This document shows, one piece after another, positions 61,401 to 64,000 of a stretch of 64,000 bases of DNA. The notes below the pieces were generated by a model that made no database searches, was not told the DNA's origin, and worked only from the letters and a program-made list of their open reading frames with translations. The DNA comes from Onychostoma macrolepis (lineage: Eukaryota > Chordata > Actinopteri > Cypriniformes > Cyprinidae): positions 34,973,125 through 35,037,124 of the forward strand of contig NC_081155.1 of assembly GCF_012432095.1 (NCBI RefSeq), in the 5' to 3' direction. Position 1 is the first letter of the stretch; each line of letters starts with the position of its first letter. A program made the position numbers and the translations under genes.

Positions 61401-63098
61401 CTGATCATGAAAGAAAAGAGCAACAAAAAAAAAAAACACAGGGGCAAAAGAAATCCTTTAATCTGAGACATCCAATCTAACAGACAGAGCTGCCATAAAC
61501 TGACATTCCATTCCATTTCTGTGAAAGACACGACATAACACAAAATCCACAAGCACAATTCACATTTCATATCCAAGCGAATCTGTACTGAACAGACGAA
61601 TGCAATGATGGACAAAAATAAATCAAGATTTCGATATATGCAAAAGAAATCGGACGCTGTGCCACTCATGCTTGTTTGCTGATGCCTGTTCTGCTCTTTG
61701 TGCTCTGCCACACTGCTCACAATGATACATGCGACGATGAAAGGCATGAGTCATTTTACAGCACAATGTCATAAAATTGTCAGCCTGTCTAAATGCGGAG
61801 AAGAGAAAACAAACAGTATGACATCACAGACTGGAATCAAAGAGATAGCTTGCAATTTGACTGACAACAGAACACCAAGAATGTCTTAAAAACAGCTCAA
61901 AAGTTCGGGGTCTTTTTAAAAAGAAGTCTCTTATACTCACCAAGGCTGAATTTATTTAGTCAAAAATAGCATTATTTTGAAATATTATTACAATTCAAAA
62001 TACACATTTTTATATTTATTTGAATACATTTTAAAATTAAATTTGATTTGTTTATGTGATGGCAAAGCTGAAATTCCTGCAGGCATTACTTGGGTCACAT
62101 TTCCTATCATCATCAAAGTTGAAACTAGTTGTGCTATTTATTATTTGAAACGAAAGAACTATAACAATGCAAAAGTCTTCGATCATTTAAAAAGTCTTCA
62201 AAAGTTTGATCATTTAAACGTGCCCTTAATGAATAAAAAAATAAACTTGACCCCAAACTTTTGAATAGTAGTTTAGGCAGTGTACACCCAAACATTATAT
62301 TTGTGTCTTTATTTACTCACCCTCATGTTGTTCAAACCCTGCATTACTTTATATCTTTATAACATTTGACAAAACATGGACAAAAGCACCCAAGACATTT
62401 TCCAAAATATCTTCCTTCATGTTCCACAGAAGAAAGAAAATGATACGAGTATATCATGAGGGTGAGTAAATGATGACAGGAATTTAAATTTTAGAATTGA
62501 ATGCATAGAATACTGCAGCATATTGTCCTGCCTGTCAAAATGAAATCTATGATTAAATCTTTCCCCTGAGGGTGTCAGTGTGTATTAACACAGATCTGCT
62601 TTTTGGTTGTAGAAAAAGATAAAGGGTAATGAGGTAGAAAATACCTTAAACAAACACAGGAAAGGCCTGTCACAGCTATGCTAATCCACATAAACCTCTC
62701 TGGTGAGTATTTAACATAGTGCTAGTTACACATTAGGTTTAACTGTTGAGTAGGTTTGATGTTTAAAGCTGGATTTGGTTGGATTAAGTTCAGGACTTGG
62801 CACTCTGGTGGAAAACCATAAAATGCCATAAAAGTGAGTTTAGGGTCTATTCCGTGGGAATTTGAGAGGAGGGTGAAGTCATTCTAGCCAAATGTACAAA
62901 CTGCTCAAAGGGGCCCCAAAACCTGATACCCTCAACACAAACAGATCCCTCAGATAGGACTGGGAAAGAGCTAAAAGAGAGCAGTCAGGCATGGAGAAAC
63001 CTACATCAGGTGACCCTATATAGATGGACAGCATGACAATCTGTATTCAAACACAAACTTTGCCCCAAGCACATACGCACCCCACACCCACACAAATA
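61401..63098 (-). other. micu3: micu3 intron with repeats
   Basis: No exon recognised upstream of 61400. A 'CAAAAGTTTGGGG' family repeat spans about 61893-62272 and a fragment of the GAGGGTGAGTAA family about 62315-62490. Confidence 0.5.
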
Positions 63099-63655
63099 CA
63101 GTGGGCGAAAAAGTATTTGGACACTTCACTTATAAATGAAGAAATTTCATTATATATATTATAGATAGATAGGTAGACAGATAAGAAGGTAGGTAGGTAG
63201 ATAGAGAGGTAGGTAGGGTAGGCAGGTAGACAGGGTGGTAGATAGGCAAGTACATACTGTAGGTAAGTACAGGTAGGTATGGTAAGTATGTAGACAGGAA
63301 GATAAACAGACAGGTAAGTAGGTAGACAGGTATAATGGTAGGGTAGGCATGTATAGAGGTAGACAAGTAGGTCGACACATAGGTAGATAGACAAGTAGGT
63401 AGGTAGCCTGGTAGACAGGTAGGCAGGGTAGGTAGGTAGATGGGCAGGTAGACAATAGGTAGACAGGTAGGGAGGTAGGGTAAGTATGTAGACAGGTAGG
63501 TAGGGTAGGTAGGTAGTGAGGTAGACGAATACATCAACATGTAGCTAGACAGACAAATAGTAGACAGGTAGATAGGTAGCCTGGTAAACAGGTAGATAGT
63601 CTTGTACACAGGTAGACAGGTAGGGTAGGTATATAGACAGGTAGGTAGACATAGG

Positions 63656-63742
<87 letters not shown>

Positions 63743-63785
63743 TTTAAGCGTGGATGAAGCAACCAAATAGTTTTTGGGGCCACTG
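63099..63785. mobile_element. Mariner-type MITE filled by a TAGA/GGTA microsatellite
   Basis: The ends are CAGTGGGCGAAAAAGTATTT and, reverse complemented, CAGTGGCCCCAAAAACTATT, flanked by TA on both sides. The interior from about 63164 is a degenerate GGTA/AGGTAGAC repeat. It passes into about 21 perfect TAGA units at 63655-63742. Long open frames translating to Tyr/Leu/Ser repeats here are artefacts. Confidence 0.75.
63655..63742. repeat. (TAGA)n microsatellite
   Basis: About 21 uninterrupted GATA/TAGA units. Likely highly polymorphic. Confidence 0.95.
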
Positions 63786-64000
63786 TATATTTTAATAAAA
63801 TTTAAACTCAAGAAATATATTGAAAGCTCTCACGATAAGATAATCTTAGCCGGTTGAAAGTAAAGGGAATTTACTTTCTTGAACATGTGCCACAAAATCA
63901 AAGAGAGGGAAAACAACTAAAACACAAAATAAAAGGCAAATCCAAACAAAACACGATCTGATCAAGAGCTGCGGGACGACAAATCAATCTGGCAGGGACA

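Noticed and set aside
63047..63811. Long minus-strand frames encoding Tyr-Leu-Ser repeats
   Set aside because: Direct translation of the TAGA/GGTA microsatellite.
1..64000. tRNA, rRNA or endogenous viral genes
   Set aside because: I looked for tRNA B-box-like GGTTCGANTCC strings and for reverse transcriptase or integrase motifs and saw none convincing; a tRNAscan and translated search would be needed to exclude short relics.

Overview
The window looks like nuclear DNA of a ray-finned fish, probably a cyprinid. The genes are intron-rich and vertebrate-like, the spacers are AT-rich, and Tc1, hAT-like and TTAA-flanked DNA transposons and MITEs are dense. Four protein-coding genes can be supported, mostly by phase-consistent exon chains and residue-level resemblance to human proteins recalled from memory. 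They are mtus1 (minus strand, partial, runs off the left edge), mtmr7 (plus strand, complete, 14 coding exons, 644 aa), vps37a (minus strand, complete, 11 coding exons, 384 aa) and the last three exons of micu3 (minus strand). The same four genes sit together on human 8p22. SLC7A2, PDGFRL, CNOT7 and ZDHHC2, which I recall lying among them in human, were not recognised here.

Layout. Positions 1-8.0 kb hold mtus1 exons. Positions 8-29.8 kb hold a gene-poor block made largely of transposons: hAT-like MITEs at 10.4 and 11.4 kb (one nested in an older repeat), an inverted-repeat element at 13 kb, a frameshifted Tc1 element with intact ends at 19.9-21.5 kb, a TTAA element carrying a coding exon at 22.5 kb, and a decayed Tc1 copy at 25.9-27.5 kb. 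Positions 29.85-39.07 kb are mtmr7, a myotubularin-family phosphoinositide phosphatase with an intact CSDGWDR active site. Positions 42.6-48.2 kb are vps37a, an ESCRT-I subunit convergent with mtmr7. Positions 60.6-61.4 kb are the 3' end of micu3, an EF-hand regulator of the mitochondrial calcium uniporter. The right edge is a MITE whose interior is a TAGA/GGTA microsatellite.

The most interesting part lies between vps37a and micu3. It holds six full-length U3 small nucleolar RNA genes: one on the plus strand head-to-head with vps37a, and five on the minus strand in a tandem array (51.6-56.2 kb). All six have the canonical U3 5' end, C', B and C boxes, a PSE-like element about 45-65 nt upstream and a 3'-box-like element 8-9 nt downstream. 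All six carry CAGA where human U3 has the D-box CTGA. Each array unit also contains a roughly 94-nt 'mini-U3' that lacks the central C'/B/C domain but keeps U3-like 5' and 3' ends and relics of the same promoter and 3' box. A 250-260 bp insertion flanked by an 18-19 bp duplication marks three of the five units. This locus occupies the place where CNOT7 would be expected.
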